A DNA stretch of 64,000 bases, taken from assembly GCA_035504415.1 (NCBI GenBank), contig DATJRY010000021.1:186001-250000 (forward strand). Reading direction: 5' to 3'. Numbering within the stretch: the stretch's first letter is position 1; every line of letters begins with the position of its first letter. The notes below the pieces were generated by a model. That model searched no databases. It was not told the origin of the DNA and saw only the letters and a program-made list of their open reading frames with translations. Source of the DNA: Candidatus Sulfotelmatobacter sp. Its GTDB lineage: Bacteria > Vulcanimicrobiota > Vulcanimicrobiia > Vulcanimicrobiales > Vulcanimicrobiaceae. The translations under genes and the position numbers were made by a program. This document shows positions 7,415-16,534 of this stretch, one piece after another.

Positions 7415-8923
7415 CCGCACGACGCGGATGAAGCGCAGCTCGTCGTCGTACGGACCCTGCATCTTGACGCCGGCCTTCTTCTCGAGCGTCAGATAGTCGA
7501 TCACTTCGGGGGTGATCTCCTCGCCCGGCGAGAGCACCGGGATGCCGGGCGGATACGGCGTGATGACTTCCGCGCAAATGCGCCCGGCCGAGGACTTGAA
7601 CGGCACGAACTCGGTCGCGGCCAAGAACGCGTCGCGCGGCAACAGCCGAATCGGCGGGATCTTCGGCAGCTGATAGGTGCCGGTCTTCATCCGCCGGTCG
7701 AGCACGCCCGAGGGCGAGAAGATGTCGACCGGACGGTCCTCGCGCGCCAGCTCGCGCACCCCGTAGACCAGCGCGTCGGAAGCCTCGCTCGTCGTGCCGA
7801 TCGTGTAGAGCGCGACGACGTTGAACAGGTCGGCCAGCTCGACCTGAACGTTGTAGCGCCGGCGCAGGATCTCTTCGGCCTCGTAGCCGGTGTAGCCGAG
7901 CTCCTTGACGGTGATGGTGATCTTGGTCGGGTCGAGATCGAAGACGCCCGGCCGTCCCTCGAGCTCTTCGCCGAAGCAGTAGACGCCGGGGATCTCGTTG
8001 AGCTCGGCGCGCGCGTGGTTGGCGATCTCGATCGTGCGCGAGAGCAGGGCCGGACCGTCGAGCGCCATCTGCCGGCGCGCGACGTCGAGCGAGGCCACCA
8101 GCACCAGGTTGGGGCTGGTGGAGAGGAACAGCTTGTAGACGGCCTTGAGCCGGTCGAGCTTGATGCGATTGCCCTGCACGTGCAGCATCGCCGTCTGCGA
8201 GAGCGAGCCGAGCATCTTGTGCGTCGAGTTGATGCACATGTCGGCGCCGGCTTGCATCGCCGAGAGCGGCAGCGCCGGGTGGAAGTGGAAGTGCGGACCC
8301 CAGGCCTCGTCGACCAGCAGCGGGACGTCGTGCTCGTGCGCGACCGCCGCGATCCCCTCGAGGTCGGCGGCCACGCCGTAGTAGGTCGGTGAGACGACGT
8401 ACACCGCCTTCACGTCCGGCTCGCGCGCCAGCGTCGCGCGGACGGTCTCCGGCGTGACGGTGTGATCCATGTGCAGGTTCTCGTCGACTTCGGGCTGCAT
8501 CCAGACCGGCGTCGCGCCCGACATGATCAGGCCGCCCATCGCGCTCTTGTGCGAGTTGCGCGGCAGCGCCAGCTTGTCGCCCGGGTTGAGCGCCGCCATC
8601 ATCATGCACTGGTTGCCGCTGGTCGAGCCGTTGATCAGGAAGAAGCTCTGGTCGGCACCGTAGCACGCGGCGGCCAGCTCTTGCGCCTCGACCAGCGCCT
8701 CCTCGGGCTGCAGCAGGTCGTCCAGGCCCCGGATCTGGGTGAGGTCGATCGCCAGCACGTTGTCGCCGACGAAGTCGCGGAAGGCCCGCTCCATCCCGAT
8801 CCCCTGCTTGTGACCGGGCGTATGGAACGGGATGACGCCCGCGTCGACGTAGTCGAGCAGGACCTGGAAATACGGCGCACGCGTCTGGTCCAGCGCGCTC
8901 GCGTGGGGATCCCGGCTCGTCAC
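7412..8923 (-). CDS. PLP-dependent Orn/Lys/Arg decarboxylase (SpeA/YaaO type)
   Basis: A 503-residue fold-type I PLP enzyme of the Orn/Lys/Arg decarboxylase family, likely making a polyamine precursor in the cytosol. The N-terminal PFHTPGHKQG, the INGSTSGNQ loop, the VDEAWGPHFHFHP Asp-containing segment and the PLP-binding Lys in NSTHKMLGSLSQT are all present, followed by the C-terminal PYPPGIPVLSPGE. The length of about 500 matches the short arginine/lysine decarboxylases of Bacillus and cyanobacteria. It starts at GTG 8923. A TATACT sequence lies 10 bases upstream, so the mRNA may be leaderless or nearly so. Which amino acid is decarboxylated cannot be read from the sequence. Confidence 0.92.
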   Translation of the reverse strand: MTSRDPHASALDQTRAPYFQVLLDYVDAGVIPFHTPGHKQGIGMERAFRDFVGDNVLAIDLTQIRGLDDLLQPEEALVEAQELAAACYGADQSFFLINGSTSGNQCMMMAALNPGDKLALPRNSHKSAMGGLIMSGATPVWMQPEVDENLHMDHTVTPETVRATLAREPDVKAVYVVSPTYYGVAADLEGIAAVAHEHDVPLLVDEAWGPHFHFHPALPLSAMQAGADMCINSTHKMLGSLSQTAMLHVQGNRIKLDRLKAVYKLFLSTSPNLVLVASLDVARRQMALDGPALLSRTIEIANHARAELNEIPGVYCFGEELEGRPGVFDLDPTKITITVKELGYTGYEAEEILRRRYNVQVELADLFNVVALYTIGTTSEASDALVYGVRELAREDRPVDIFSPSGVLDRRMKTGTYQLPKIPPIRLLPRDAFLAATEFVPFKSSAGRICAEVITPYPPGIPVLSPGEEITPEVIDYLTLEKKAGVKMQGPYDDELRFIRVVR

Positions 8924-8933
8924 AACGCGACGG

Positions 8934-8939
8934 AGTATA
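8934..8939 (-). promoter_or_regulatory. Candidate -10 box for the decarboxylase gene
   Basis: TATACT on the minus strand, 10 bases before the GTG start and with no clear -35 partner. If used, transcription would begin at or next to the start codon. Confidence 0.3.
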
Positions 8940-8953
8940 CCGCGCGCGAGGCG

Positions 8954-8975
8954 CCGCCGTCGATGGCTCTCGACG
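8954..8975 (-). terminator. Hairpin after the HNH/small-gene unit
   Basis: A perfect 8-bp stem, GCCGTCGA with TCGACGGC and a 6-base loop, lies 3 bases past the stop of the 143-residue gene. There is no T-run. It separates this unit from the decarboxylase gene. Confidence 0.45.
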
Positions 8976-8978
8976 GCC

Positions 8979-9410
8979 TCAGCGCTCGGCCGCGGGGACC
9001 TCGGGCGCGAGCGCCGGGCGCGGTGCTCCGCCGGCCGGCCGCGCCGGCGCCGGCTCGGGCGGGTCGGGGTGGACGGTCAGCCGGATGTAGAGCCCGTCAC
9101 GCCCGCGGCTGGTGACCTCGCGCAGGCGCGCTTCGCGGTCGTAGACGACCCGCACCCGGCGCCGCGCGTCGAAGGTGCGGCGGTCGCCGGTCTCCGGATC
9201 GACGTGGACCGGCAGCGGTACGTCGCCGTTCGCCTCGACGAACTGATCGACCGCGTCGTGGCTGATCTCGACCGTCACGAAGCCGTTGGAGTAGCGCAGG
9301 GCCAGCTCCGGCGTCGTGCCGATCTCGATGACCGGCTCGAGCTTCTGGCGCTTGCGCGCGACGCCCAGCTTCTGCGGCGCGACCGGGGTGCGCTCGACCC
9401 GGCGGATCAT
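8979..9410 (-). CDS. Hypothetical protein, 143 residues
   Basis: A soluble protein with no family I recognise. Residues 25-95 look like an alternating beta structure (ELALRYSNGFVTVEISHDAVDQF). The last 30 residues are a Pro/Ala-rich tail (PPEPAPARPAGG). It starts at ATG 9410, overlapping the stop of the 61-residue gene by 4 bp (ATGA), so the two are translationally coupled. There is no signal peptide. Function unknown. Confidence 0.65.
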   Translation of the reverse strand: MIRRVERTPVAPQKLGVARKRQKLEPVIEIGTTPELALRYSNGFVTVEISHDAVDQFVEANGDVPLPVHVDPETGDRRTFDARRRVRVVYDREARLREVTSRGRDGLYIRLTVHPDPPEPAPARPAGGAPRPALAPEVPAAER

Positions 9411-9592
9411 CCGCGCGCCTTCCCGTCGGGCGGCACCAAGCCGCGCTCGACGGCGATGTCGACCAGCGTCGCGCGCGCGCTGCGCTCGGCCTCGTCGGCG
9501 GCCCGCAGCGCGTCGGCGATCTCGGCCGCCGTGGCGGGACGACGATAGAGGACGCGGCCGGCCGCATCCGTGACGGTGACCCAGGCGTCCAC
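9407..9592 (-). CDS. Small hypothetical protein, 61 residues
   Basis: A short protein, MDAWVTVTDAAGRVLYRRP followed by one or two amphipathic helices (ATAAEIADALRAADEAERS). It starts at GTG 9592 with GGCAGG just upstream. It is coupled by a 4-bp overlap to the 143-residue gene and lies 27 bp after the HNH gene. It looks like a small partner protein, but no function can be assigned. Confidence 0.55.
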   Translation of the reverse strand: MDAWVTVTDAAGRVLYRRPATAAEIADALRAADEAERSARATLVDIAVERGLVPPDGKARG

Positions 9593-9619
9593 GCTACCTG
9601 CCGTCCTTGGCGGTAGTGC

Positions 9620-10150
9620 TCACGCCTCGATCTTCTCCTCGATCGACACGTTGTACAAGAACAAGAACTTCTTCCACTCGCCGGGCAAGGTGTTCCGCTT
9701 GACGCGGATCCACGGTATATATTTCGGCGCTTTGGGCTTGCGCTTGAGCAGCATGTTGGCGTGCTCGGGGGTGCGGTTGTTCTTGCGGTTGTTGCAGCGC
9801 ATGCACGCGCAGACCAGGTTTTCCCAGGTCGACGGGCCCCCTTTGCTGCGCGGGACGACGTGGTCGACCGTCATCATCCGCTCGCCCTTGATGCCGCAGT
9901 ACTGACAGGTGTAGTCGTCGCGCAACAGGACGTTCTTCTTCGTCAGCGCGACCTTCTGCATCGGGCGCTTGATGTAGTAGAGCATGCGGATGATCGAAGG
10001 CAGCTTCATCTCGTAGCTGGTCGATTTGATGAACGCGTCGCGCCGGTGGACGATCTCTGCTTTGCCCGAGAAGATCAGCTTCACGGCGCGCTGGAACGAG
10101 GTGATGTTCAGCGCCTCGTAGGTGAAGTTCAGGACCAGGACGTCGTTCAC
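9620..10150 (-). CDS. HNH endonuclease family protein
   Basis: A 176-residue protein with a compact HNH nuclease core at about 82-130: a CQYCG knuckle, then TVDHVVPRSKGG (catalytic His region), then WENLVCACMRCNNRK with the second Cys pair and the Asn. The N-terminal part (VLVLNFTYEALNITSFQRAVKLI) is the extension typical of a widespread stand-alone HNH family. The gene is lysine-rich and visibly less GC-rich than its neighbours. No restriction methylase, phage or intron is adjacent, so the DNA target is unknown. It heads a three-gene minus-strand unit. Confidence 0.88.
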   Translation of the reverse strand: MNDVLVLNFTYEALNITSFQRAVKLIFSGKAEIVHRRDAFIKSTSYEMKLPSIIRMLYYIKRPMQKVALTKKNVLLRDDYTCQYCGIKGERMMTVDHVVPRSKGGPSTWENLVCACMRCNNRKNNRTPEHANMLLKRKPKAPKYIPWIRVKRNTLPGEWKKFLFLYNVSIEEKIEA

Positions 10151-10182
10151 GATCGCTCCCGTGTGGAAGTGCGCAAGCGGCG

Positions 10183-10222
10183 AAAAAGCGAGAAGCGAGG
10201 CATCAGACTGCCTCGCTTCTCG
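10183..10222 (-). terminator. Rho-independent terminator of pdxST
   Basis: A perfect 14-bp inverted repeat (10189-10202 with 10209-10222, 6-base loop) is followed on the minus strand by TTTTT (10183-10187). It lies 114 bp past the pdxT stop and 33 bp before the HNH gene start, so it ends the pdxS-pdxT message. It is the only textbook intrinsic terminator in the window. Confidence 0.85.
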
Positions 10223-10335
10223 ATGAACTCGTGACGATGTGACGGCGCGGACTGCGAGATCCGCTCCATTGCGTCGGCCTGCGCCTTGGAGCGGCGCCTA
10301 CGGACGTCATCGTCATCTTGGGCCGGGAGTTCGCC

Positions 10336-10944
10336 TCAGGCGGCGAGCGGACCCTTCGGCACGGCCGCCTCGACGATCGCCAGGAAGTAGGCGTGGACGC
10401 GATCGTCGCCGGTCAGCTCGGGATGGAACGAGGTGCCCAGCAGGTTGGCTTGGCGCACCATGACGCCGTGCCCGTCGCGCTCGGCCAGCACCTCGACCTG
10501 CGGTCCGACGCGCTCGATCCAGGGCGCCCGAATGAAGATCGCCGGGAACGGCGCCTCGCCGAGGACGGGAATCGCGAGCGGCACCTCGGCGGAGTCGACT
10601 TGGCGGCCGAACGCGTTGCGGCGCACGGTCACGTCGAGCAGTCCCAGCGTGGGCTGCGGCAAGCCGGCGACGTCGTGCGCGGCCACGATCAAACCCATGC
10701 AGGTGCCCCAGAGCGGCATCCCGGCCCGCGCCCGCGCCCGCACCGGCTCGGTCAGCTCGAACCGCTCGAGCAGCCGGATCACCGTCGTCGACTCACCACC
10801 CGGGATGACCAGCGCGTCGACCTGCGCCAGATCGGCCGGCGTGCGCACCTCGCGGACGCGCGCGCCGGCCCGTTCGAGCGCGTGCCGGTGCTCGATCACG
10901 TCCCCCTGCAGCGCCAAGACGCCGATGGTGGCGGGCTGGGACAC
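10336..10944 (-). CDS. pdxT: Pyridoxal 5'-phosphate synthase glutaminase subunit PdxT
   Basis: A 202-residue class I glutamine amidotransferase that feeds ammonia to PdxS for PLP synthesis. GVLALQGDVIEH is the N-terminal mark, PGGESTT holds the oxyanion region, GTCMGL carries the nucleophile Cys, and SFHPELT carries the His-Glu of the triad. It begins 2 bp after the pdxS stop and ends before a strong terminator. Length and gene order match the DXP-independent PLP pathway. Confidence 0.95.
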   Translation of the reverse strand: MSQPATIGVLALQGDVIEHRHALERAGARVREVRTPADLAQVDALVIPGGESTTVIRLLERFELTEPVRARARAGMPLWGTCMGLIVAAHDVAGLPQPTLGLLDVTVRRNAFGRQVDSAEVPLAIPVLGEAPFPAIFIRAPWIERVGPQVEVLAERDGHGVMVRQANLLGTSFHPELTGDDRVHAYFLAIVEAAVPKGPLAA

Positions 10945-10946
10945 GG

Positions 10947-11852
10947 TCAGTTGCCGCGGGTCGCCAGGAGCTGCTCGGGCGCCAGGGTGCGGATGTCCAG
11001 GCCGTCCATCGCCTTGGCTTCCTCGGGAATCGACTCGTGGGCGCGCAGGACCACGTCGGGATCTTGCCAGTGGGTCGTCGCGTCGACGATCGCGCGGGCG
11101 AACCCGGCCGGGTCGGTCGACTTGAAGATCCCCGAGCCCACGAAGATGCCCTCGGCACCCAGCTCCATCATCAGCGCGGCGTCGGCCGGCGTTGAGACGC
11201 CGCCCGCGCAGAACAGCACCACCGGGAGCTTCTTGTGCTCGGCGACGTCGCGGACGAGCTCGAGCGGAGCGCCCAGGTCGCGGGCACGCGCCACCAGCTC
11301 CTCGCGCGGCAGCGCGGCCAGCTGCGCGATGCCGTCGCGGATCGCGCGCATGTGCCGGACCGCCTCGACGATGTTGCCCGAGCCGGCTTCGCCCTTGCTG
11401 CGGATCATCGCCGCGCCTTCGGCGATCCGCCGCAGCGCCTCGCCCAGGTCGCGCGCGCCGCAGACGAACGGGACCGTGAACGGCGTCTTCTCGAGGTGAT
11501 AGAGGTCGTCGGCCGGGGTCAGCACCTCGGACTCGTCGATGAAGTCGATGCCCAGCGCCTGCAGCTGACGCGCCTCGCCGAGGTGGCCGATGCGGACCTT
11601 GGCCATCACCGGGATGGTGACGGTGTCCATGATGCGGCGGATCAGCGCCGGGTGGCTCATGCGCGCGACGCCGCCGGCGGCGCGGATGTCGGCCGGGATG
11701 CGCTCGAGCGCCATCACGGCGACCGCCCCGGCCTCCTCGGCGATCTTGGCCTGCTCGGGGGTGACCACGTCCATGATCACGCCGCCCTTGAGCATCTGCG
11801 CGAGGCCCCGCTTGACGGTCTCGGTCCCGGTCTGCTTCGTCTCTCCGTTCAT
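10947..11852 (-). CDS. pdxS: Pyridoxal 5'-phosphate synthase PdxS
   Basis: A 301-residue (beta/alpha)8 PLP synthase that uses ribose 5-phosphate, glyceraldehyde 3-phosphate and ammonia. Recognisable stretches are [47 protein letters not shown] (active-site Lys), [10 protein letters not shown] and [12 protein letters not shown]. The start at ATG 11852 is chosen because GGAGCGGAG precedes it and the length then matches the family. An upstream in-frame start would add 18 unrelated residues. It is followed at 2 bp by pdxT. Confidence 0.96.
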   Translation of the reverse strand: MNGETKQTGTETVKRGLAQMLKGGVIMDVVTPEQAKIAEEAGAVAVMALERIPADIRAAGGVARMSHPALIRRIMDTVTIPVMAKVRIGHLGEARQLQALGIDFIDESEVLTPADDLYHLEKTPFTVPFVCGARDLGEALRRIAEGAAMIRSKGEAGSGNIVEAVRHMRAIRDGIAQLAALPREELVARARDLGAPLELVRDVAEHKKLPVVLFCAGGVSTPADAALMMELGAEGIFVGSGIFKSTDPAGFARAIVDATTHWQDPDVVLRAHESIPEEAKAMDGLDIRTLAPEQLLATRGN

Positions 11853-11932
11853 CTCCGCTCCATTGTCTCGGCCCGAAAGGCCTCCATCAATGCGGACAAT
11901 AGGCACACCCCGCGGGTTGCGGGCACAGCAGA

Positions 11933-12370
11933 CTACGGAGGGACGGCGCCGTTGACGGGGGTGTCGCTCGGTTCGGGCGTGTTCTCGTCCGGCTCGTGGG
12001 AGGCGATCGGCAGCGGGAGCGGCGGCGAGGTATAGGCGGGCGGGACCGTGACGGTGGGCCGCGGGCTCGGCTTGGGGGTGGGCGTCGGCTTGGGCGTCGG
12101 GGCCGGGGTGTGCGTCACCCGCGGGTCGGGGAAGGCCGGGTCGGTCGCCACCGCGGTGACCTGCAGCCGCTTCCAGTCGTGGAGGTTGCCCGGATCGGTC
12201 GGGCTCGGCTGCGGCACCGGGGTGATGTTGAGCCCCGCCACCGGCATGCGCTGTTCCGATTGCAAGAGTGCCCGGTTACCCAGCTTTTGGCCGATCAGGA
12301 TCGAGACCAGCAAGACGAGCGCCCCCGCGACCAGGAGCGCCGAAAGCCCGGGGCGGCGGCTCGGCGGCAC
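11933..12370 (-). CDS. Single-pass membrane protein with Pro/Thr-rich tail
   Basis: A 145-residue protein. Residues 10-27 form one membrane segment ([18 protein letters not shown]) after a basic start. The remainder is outside and dominated by proline repeats ([16 protein letters not shown]). I recognise no domain. It sits 15 bp after the glycoside hydrolase gene and 80 bp before pdxS, so it may be in the same transcription unit. The Pro-rich part looks like a wall-spanning spacer. Confidence 0.6.
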   Translation of the reverse strand: MPPSRRPGLSALLVAGALVLLVSILIGQKLGNRALLQSEQRMPVAGLNITPVPQPSPTDPGNLHDWKRLQVTAVATDPAFPDPRVTHTPAPTPKPTPTPKPSPRPTVTVPPAYTSPPLPLPIASHEPDENTPEPSDTPVNGAVPP

Positions 12371-12385
12371 GGCGGCGGGCTTCGG

Positions 12386-14818
12386 TCAGGCCCGGGCGGC
12401 CGCCTCTTGGGCCGGCCGGCTGGCCATCGCGTCGATCAGCCGCGGCTCGCCGATCAGGATCTCGGCCATCCGTCCGGCCTCGACCCGCTTGCGGTAGGCT
12501 TGCCCGCGGAACTGCAGCACGACGTCGCGCCCCCGGTCGAGGTCGTTGCAGACGAAGATCCGGACCGCTCCGGCGGCGTCCTCGAAGGCGACCGCGGCGA
12601 CCTCGACCGGCGAGGTGCGGATCTCGTCGGAGACGTCGCGGCCGGCGTAAAAGACCTGATACGGCTCCTCGGCCGAGGCGAAATCCATGTCGCCGACCAC
12701 CATCGCGCGCTCGGCGTCGATGACGTAGCTGTGCCGCCGCCCGCCCCAATGCACGCGCACCGCGGCGGCCCAGCTCCAGTGCGCCGGCAGCAGCGGGACC
12801 AGGTGCGGGCGACCGCTGGTGCGGTAGCCGTCCAGGCCGCAGGCGGTCTCGGCCAGCGCCCACAGGTACTTGGCGCCCGTCCACGGCGAGAGGTACATCC
12901 CGCGATTGGTCAGCGAGCCGCCGTCGAACCACTCGCCGAACTGGCCCGGGACGGTGTTGCGGGCGACGCCCGCCTCCATGCTGGCGTAGATCGCCTCGAG
13001 CCAGTGCGCGGCCTGCGCGGGCTCGCCGTTGCGCGCGAGCGCGACGGCGTACCACAGGGTGAGGTCGGGCCACACCCCGCCCAACAGGCCGAAGCCGTGC
13101 GAGGGGAAGTACCAGGCGTCGGCCGTCGAGATCGTGCGCAGCCCGACGGCGGTGGTGAAATCGGCCTCGCCCAGGCGTTTGAGCATCGCCGTGCGCGCGT
13201 GCGGCTCGGCCACCTCGAACAGGATCGGAAAGACTTCGTCGGCGGTGAAGTCGTCCTGGTAGTTGCCTTCCTTGTCGTAGTTGAGCACGAAGGCGTGCGT
13301 GTCGGCGTTGTAGAGCTTGGCCAGCATCGCGTCGCGCAGCGCGGAAGCGGCCTGCGAGTACTTCTCCCAGGCGAGGGGATCGTCGACGATCGCCGCCATG
13401 CGCGCCGTCGCCTCGAACGCGAAGTACGCCTCGGCGTTGATCTCGGTGACGGCGCCGTCGAGCGTGTAGTACGGGATGATGTTGCGCCACGAGGTGATCC
13501 CGAACATGTCCACCCCGGCCGCCTCGCAGAACAGCAGCCCGTTCGCGTCGCGCTGCGAGAGCATGTAGTCGGCGATCCTCGTCACCAGCGGGAAGACGGC
13601 GCGCAGCCAGTCCTCGTCGAGCGTGGCGTTGAAGTGGTGCAAGATCGCGATGATGTGCAGCGGCGTGTCGTCGTTGACGTTCAAGTCGTAGAACGTCTTG
13701 AAGCCGCTCACGCCGCGCACGTACTCGACCACCTGTCCGCTCGGCTCGAGAAAGCGGTTGAACAGCTCGATCGCGTCGCGCGAGAACTCCGGCAAGAAGT
13801 AGTCGTAGCCGTGCACGAACCACGAGGTGTCGCGCGAGACGAGGATGTCGGAGGGCGGCGAGTTGGTCGAGCCCCAGCCCTGCGGATACTCCTTGATGAC
13901 GCGCAGCATGTTGCACTTGGCCCACACCGCGCCGCGGTTGACGACGGCCGAGGGCGTGAGCAGCCGCGCGTCGGCGAGCTTGGCGGCGAAGTAGCGCTGC
14001 GTCGCGTCGAGCGCGTCGGGATCGTGCAGCAGCTGCTCGAGCACCGGCTTGGAGCGCGCGTCGCCGTCCTTGTGGAACACGACCGCCAGCCGCAGCGACT
14101 CGCGCGCCCCGGGCGCCAGATCGATGCGGTACTCGAAGGCGCCGAAGATGCGGCTGCTGGAGAACTCGGCGAGCTGCGGGGTGACCTCGTCGAGGTGCTC
14201 GTCCTCGCGCAGGGTGCCGTCCTTCATCCCCTGCAGCAGCATCTGCTCGCGCAGCGCGACCACGGCGGCGTGGGGAGCGCGCGAGCCGCCCCACCAGCGC
14301 ACCGCGCCCGACTCCTCGCCGTAGGAGCGGATGAAACGTTCGCCCGCGCTGGCGCGCACGTGCTTCTCGGGCTCGCCGTAGAAGCGCTGCCCGATCAGCA
14401 GCGCCCACGGAAAGACGCGCACGCTGGCCGGGGTGGCGGCGGCGTTGTGGATCGCGACGTCGACGACGAAGGCGACGACGCGATCGTGCGCGGGACCGTG
14501 CGGCACGTAAAACGTCTCGCGCACGCGCAGGTCGGGGTTCAGCGCGAACTCCGCGATCTGCGCGTACGGCAGGAAGGTGAACTCGCGTACGATCTGTTGC
14601 GGAAACAGCGTCGGACCGCCCTGCGCGCGGTAGGCGATCTGGTGCGCGCCGAAGATGATCTGGTCGGTGTCGGCGTCCCAGAGGCCGCGGATCCCGCCCT
14701 TGGGCGTCGACGAGCAGAACGTCTTGTAGTTGCCCAGCGACATACCGAACGGCGTTTGGTCCTCGCGGAGGACGTATGCGCTCAGCTCGTTGCGCTGCGC
14801 GTCGAAGGTCGGTCCCAC
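12386..14818 (-). CDS. Large (alpha/alpha)6-barrel glycoside hydrolase
   Basis: An 810-residue protein with an N-terminal beta-sandwich (about 1-270) and a six-hairpin helical barrel (about 290-680), the architecture of glucoamylase, debranching-enzyme and cellobiose-phosphorylase relatives. Barrel stretches include SPPSDILVSRDTSWFVHGYD, FLEPSGQVVEYVRGVSG, DDTPLHIIAILHHF and GVWPDLTLWYAVALARNGEP. There is no signal peptide, so it is probably cytosolic and may act on glycogen- or trehalose-like glucans. It starts at GTG 14818. The exact GH family and whether it is a hydrolase or phosphorylase are open. The acid/base residue cannot be fixed without an alignment. Confidence 0.75.
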   Translation of the reverse strand: MGPTFDAQRNELSAYVLREDQTPFGMSLGNYKTFCSSTPKGGIRGLWDADTDQIIFGAHQIAYRAQGGPTLFPQQIVREFTFLPYAQIAEFALNPDLRVRETFYVPHGPAHDRVVAFVVDVAIHNAAATPASVRVFPWALLIGQRFYGEPEKHVRASAGERFIRSYGEESGAVRWWGGSRAPHAAVVALREQMLLQGMKDGTLREDEHLDEVTPQLAEFSSSRIFGAFEYRIDLAPGARESLRLAVVFHKDGDARSKPVLEQLLHDPDALDATQRYFAAKLADARLLTPSAVVNRGAVWAKCNMLRVIKEYPQGWGSTNSPPSDILVSRDTSWFVHGYDYFLPEFSRDAIELFNRFLEPSGQVVEYVRGVSGFKTFYDLNVNDDTPLHIIAILHHFNATLDEDWLRAVFPLVTRIADYMLSQRDANGLLFCEAAGVDMFGITSWRNIIPYYTLDGAVTEINAEAYFAFEATARMAAIVDDPLAWEKYSQAASALRDAMLAKLYNADTHAFVLNYDKEGNYQDDFTADEVFPILFEVAEPHARTAMLKRLGEADFTTAVGLRTISTADAWYFPSHGFGLLGGVWPDLTLWYAVALARNGEPAQAAHWLEAIYASMEAGVARNTVPGQFGEWFDGGSLTNRGMYLSPWTGAKYLWALAETACGLDGYRTSGRPHLVPLLPAHWSWAAAVRVHWGGRRHSYVIDAERAMVVGDMDFASAEEPYQVFYAGRDVSDEIRTSPVEVAAVAFEDAAGAVRIFVCNDLDRGRDVVLQFRGQAYRKRVEAGRMAEILIGEPRLIDAMASRPAQEAAARA

Positions 14819-14897
14819 GGCTGTGGGGTCTACCCGAGACCGCGCGCCACGGCCTCCTCACGGGGAGCGCCGCCCGCCGAACGGAACAAAGAGCCCG

Positions 14898-15770
14898 GTG
14901 AGGCTGCAAGCGCCTGCCAAGATCAACCTGACGCTCGAGATCCTCGCGCGCCGCGAGGACGGCTACCATGCGCTGCGCAGCGTGATGGTGCCGATCGCGT
15001 TGCACGACGAGATCGCGATCGCGCCGGCGCGGCACTTCGCGTTCGCGTGCGAACCGCCGGCGCTCGCGCCCGACAACCTGGTGGTGCGCGCCTTCGCGGC
15101 GGCCGGCCTGGCCGACGCGCCGCTGGCCGTCACGTTGCGCAAGCAGGTGCCCGTCGGGGCGGGGCTGGGCGGCGGATCCAGCGACGCCGCCGCGATCCTA
15201 CGCGCGGCGATGCGCGGGGAGTTCGGCGATGCGCGAGCCGGCGATTGGCTCGCGGCGGCGCGCGCGCTCGGCTCGGACGTTCCGTTCTTCCTGGTCGACG
15301 CGCCGGCGCTGGTCGAAGGGACCGGCGAGCGGGTGACGGCGTTGGGCGCGCCGCCGCCGTGGTGGATCGTGCTCGCGGTTCCGCCCGCGCACGTCGCGAC
15401 CGGACCGGCCTACGCGCGCTTGGCCGAGGTGCGCGCGCTGCACCCCGCGCCCACCCGGCCGCGCGGCGGCTCGGCGACGATCCGCTGCGGCGAAGCGTTG
15501 CAACGCGCCGACTACGCGGCGGTGCTGGCGGCGATGACCAACGACTTCGAGCCGATCGTGCGCGAAGCGTATCCGCTGGTCGACGCGACGCTGCACGCGC
15601 TCGGCGACGCCGGCGCGCCGGGCCGCGCGATGCTCTCCGGCTCGGGCGGCGCGTGCTTCGCACTGTTCGCCGACGAAGCGTCGGCCCGCAGCTTCGCGCC
15701 GCGCGTGCGCGCGCCGGCCGGGACCGCGCTGCACGTGGTGCCGTTCGCGCCCAGCCGGAGCTTCCGGTGA
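14898..15770 (+). CDS. ispE: 4-diphosphocytidyl-2-C-methyl-D-erythritol kinase
   Basis: A 290-residue GHMP kinase of the MEP isoprenoid pathway. The N-terminal PAKINLTLEILARREDGYH is diagnostic for IspE. PVGAGLGGGSSDAAA is the ATP-binding glycine loop, and LSGSGGACFALF is the third GHMP motif. GTG 14898 gives the normal length and begins right at the conserved N-terminus. The stop overlaps the next gene by 4 bp (GTGA), so a nucleotidyltransferase is translationally coupled to it. Confidence 0.95.
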   Translation: MRLQAPAKINLTLEILARREDGYHALRSVMVPIALHDEIAIAPARHFAFACEPPALAPDNLVVRAFAAAGLADAPLAVTLRKQVPVGAGLGGGSSDAAAILRAAMRGEFGDARAGDWLAAARALGSDVPFFLVDAPALVEGTGERVTALGAPPPWWIVLAVPPAHVATGPAYARLAEVRALHPAPTRPRGGSATIRCGEALQRADYAAVLAAMTNDFEPIVREAYPLVDATLHALGDAGAPGRAMLSGSGGACFALFADEASARSFAPRVRAPAGTALHVVPFAPSRSFR

Positions 15771-16534
15771 GCGCGCTCGACGCCGTCGTGCTCGCCGGCG
15801 GCCGCCCGGACGCGGTTGCCGCGTTGGCGCCGGGCGCTCCCAACAAAGCTTTCGTGCCGATCGCCGGCGTGCCGCTGGTGACGCGCACAATCGCCGGGTT
15901 GCGCGCCTCGGCGCGCGTCGACCGCATCGTCGTGGTCGCGCCGCCCGAAGCCGCCGCGAACCCGGCGCTGGCCGGCGCCAGCGAAGTGCGCGGGGACGGC
16001 GCGACGATGCTGCTCAGCTTGCGCTCGGGTCTGGCCGGCTTCACCGAGGACGCGCTGGTGCTGGTGGCGGCCTCCGATCTGCCGGCGCTCGACGCGGCCG
16101 CGGTCGACGAGTTCGTCGACGCCGCCCGAGCGCGCGATCTCGACCTCGCCTACGCCTGCGTCGAACGGCGCTGGCATCTGGCGAGGTATCCGGAGTTTCC
16201 GCACACCTGGGCGCGCATGCGCGAGGGACGTTTCTGCGGCGGCGGGTTGGTGGCGCTGCGCCCCCGCACGCTGGCCCCGCTGGCGGAGTTGCTCGACGCG
16301 CTCGGCGCCGCGCGCAAATCGCCGCTGCGGCTGGCGGCGCTGCTGGGCTGGGACGTCGCGGCGCGCTTCGCGTTCGGCCGGCTCTCGATCGCGGGCGCCG
16401 AAGCGCGCGCCTCACGGCTGCTCGGCGGCGCGCGCGTCGGCGCGATTCGCTGCACCCAGCCGCAGGTCGCGCTCAACGTCGACCGCGTCTCCGACGTGTC
16501 GTTGGCGAACGCACGCTTTCGGCAAAGCGGGTGA
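15767..16534 (+). CDS. MobA-like nucleotidyltransferase family protein
   Basis: A 255-residue NTP-transferase. The signature loop is present in a relaxed form, VVLAGGRPDAVA...NKAFVPIAGVPL, where the Lys of NKAF should contact the phosphates, and SDLPALDAAAVDEF supplies the metal-binding Asp. It starts at GTG 15767 inside the ispE stop and ends by overlapping the next gene by 4 bp. It is not a standard IspD, because the N-terminal AAGxGxR loop is missing. A role as a sugar-phosphate or cofactor nucleotidyltransferase is possible, and its substrate is unknown. Confidence 0.75.
   Translation: MSALDAVVLAGGRPDAVAALAPGAPNKAFVPIAGVPLVTRTIAGLRASARVDRIVVVAPPEAAANPALAGASEVRGDGATMLLSLRSGLAGFTEDALVLVAASDLPALDAAAVDEFVDAARARDLDLAYACVERRWHLARYPEFPHTWARMREGRFCGGGLVALRPRTLAPLAELLDALGAARKSPLRLAALLGWDVAARFAFGRLSIAGAEARASRLLGGARVGAIRCTQPQVALNVDRVSDVSLANARFRQSG

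Noticed and set aside
9620-10150. HNH gene as part of a restriction system, intron or mobile element
   Set aside because: No methyltransferase, integrase, reverse transcriptase or terminal repeats are nearby. The family is commonly found as a stand-alone housekeeping-like gene.
12276-15035. A 919-codon minus-strand frame overlapping the glycoside hydrolase in another frame
   Set aside because: No motif, and the hydrolase frame contains conserved barrel segments.
11996-15766. A long open plus-strand frame leading into the nucleotidyltransferase
   Set aside because: It is antisense to the glycoside hydrolase and shows no family motif. Only the part from GTG 15767 is real, where the NTP-transferase loop begins and the GTGA overlap with ispE lies.
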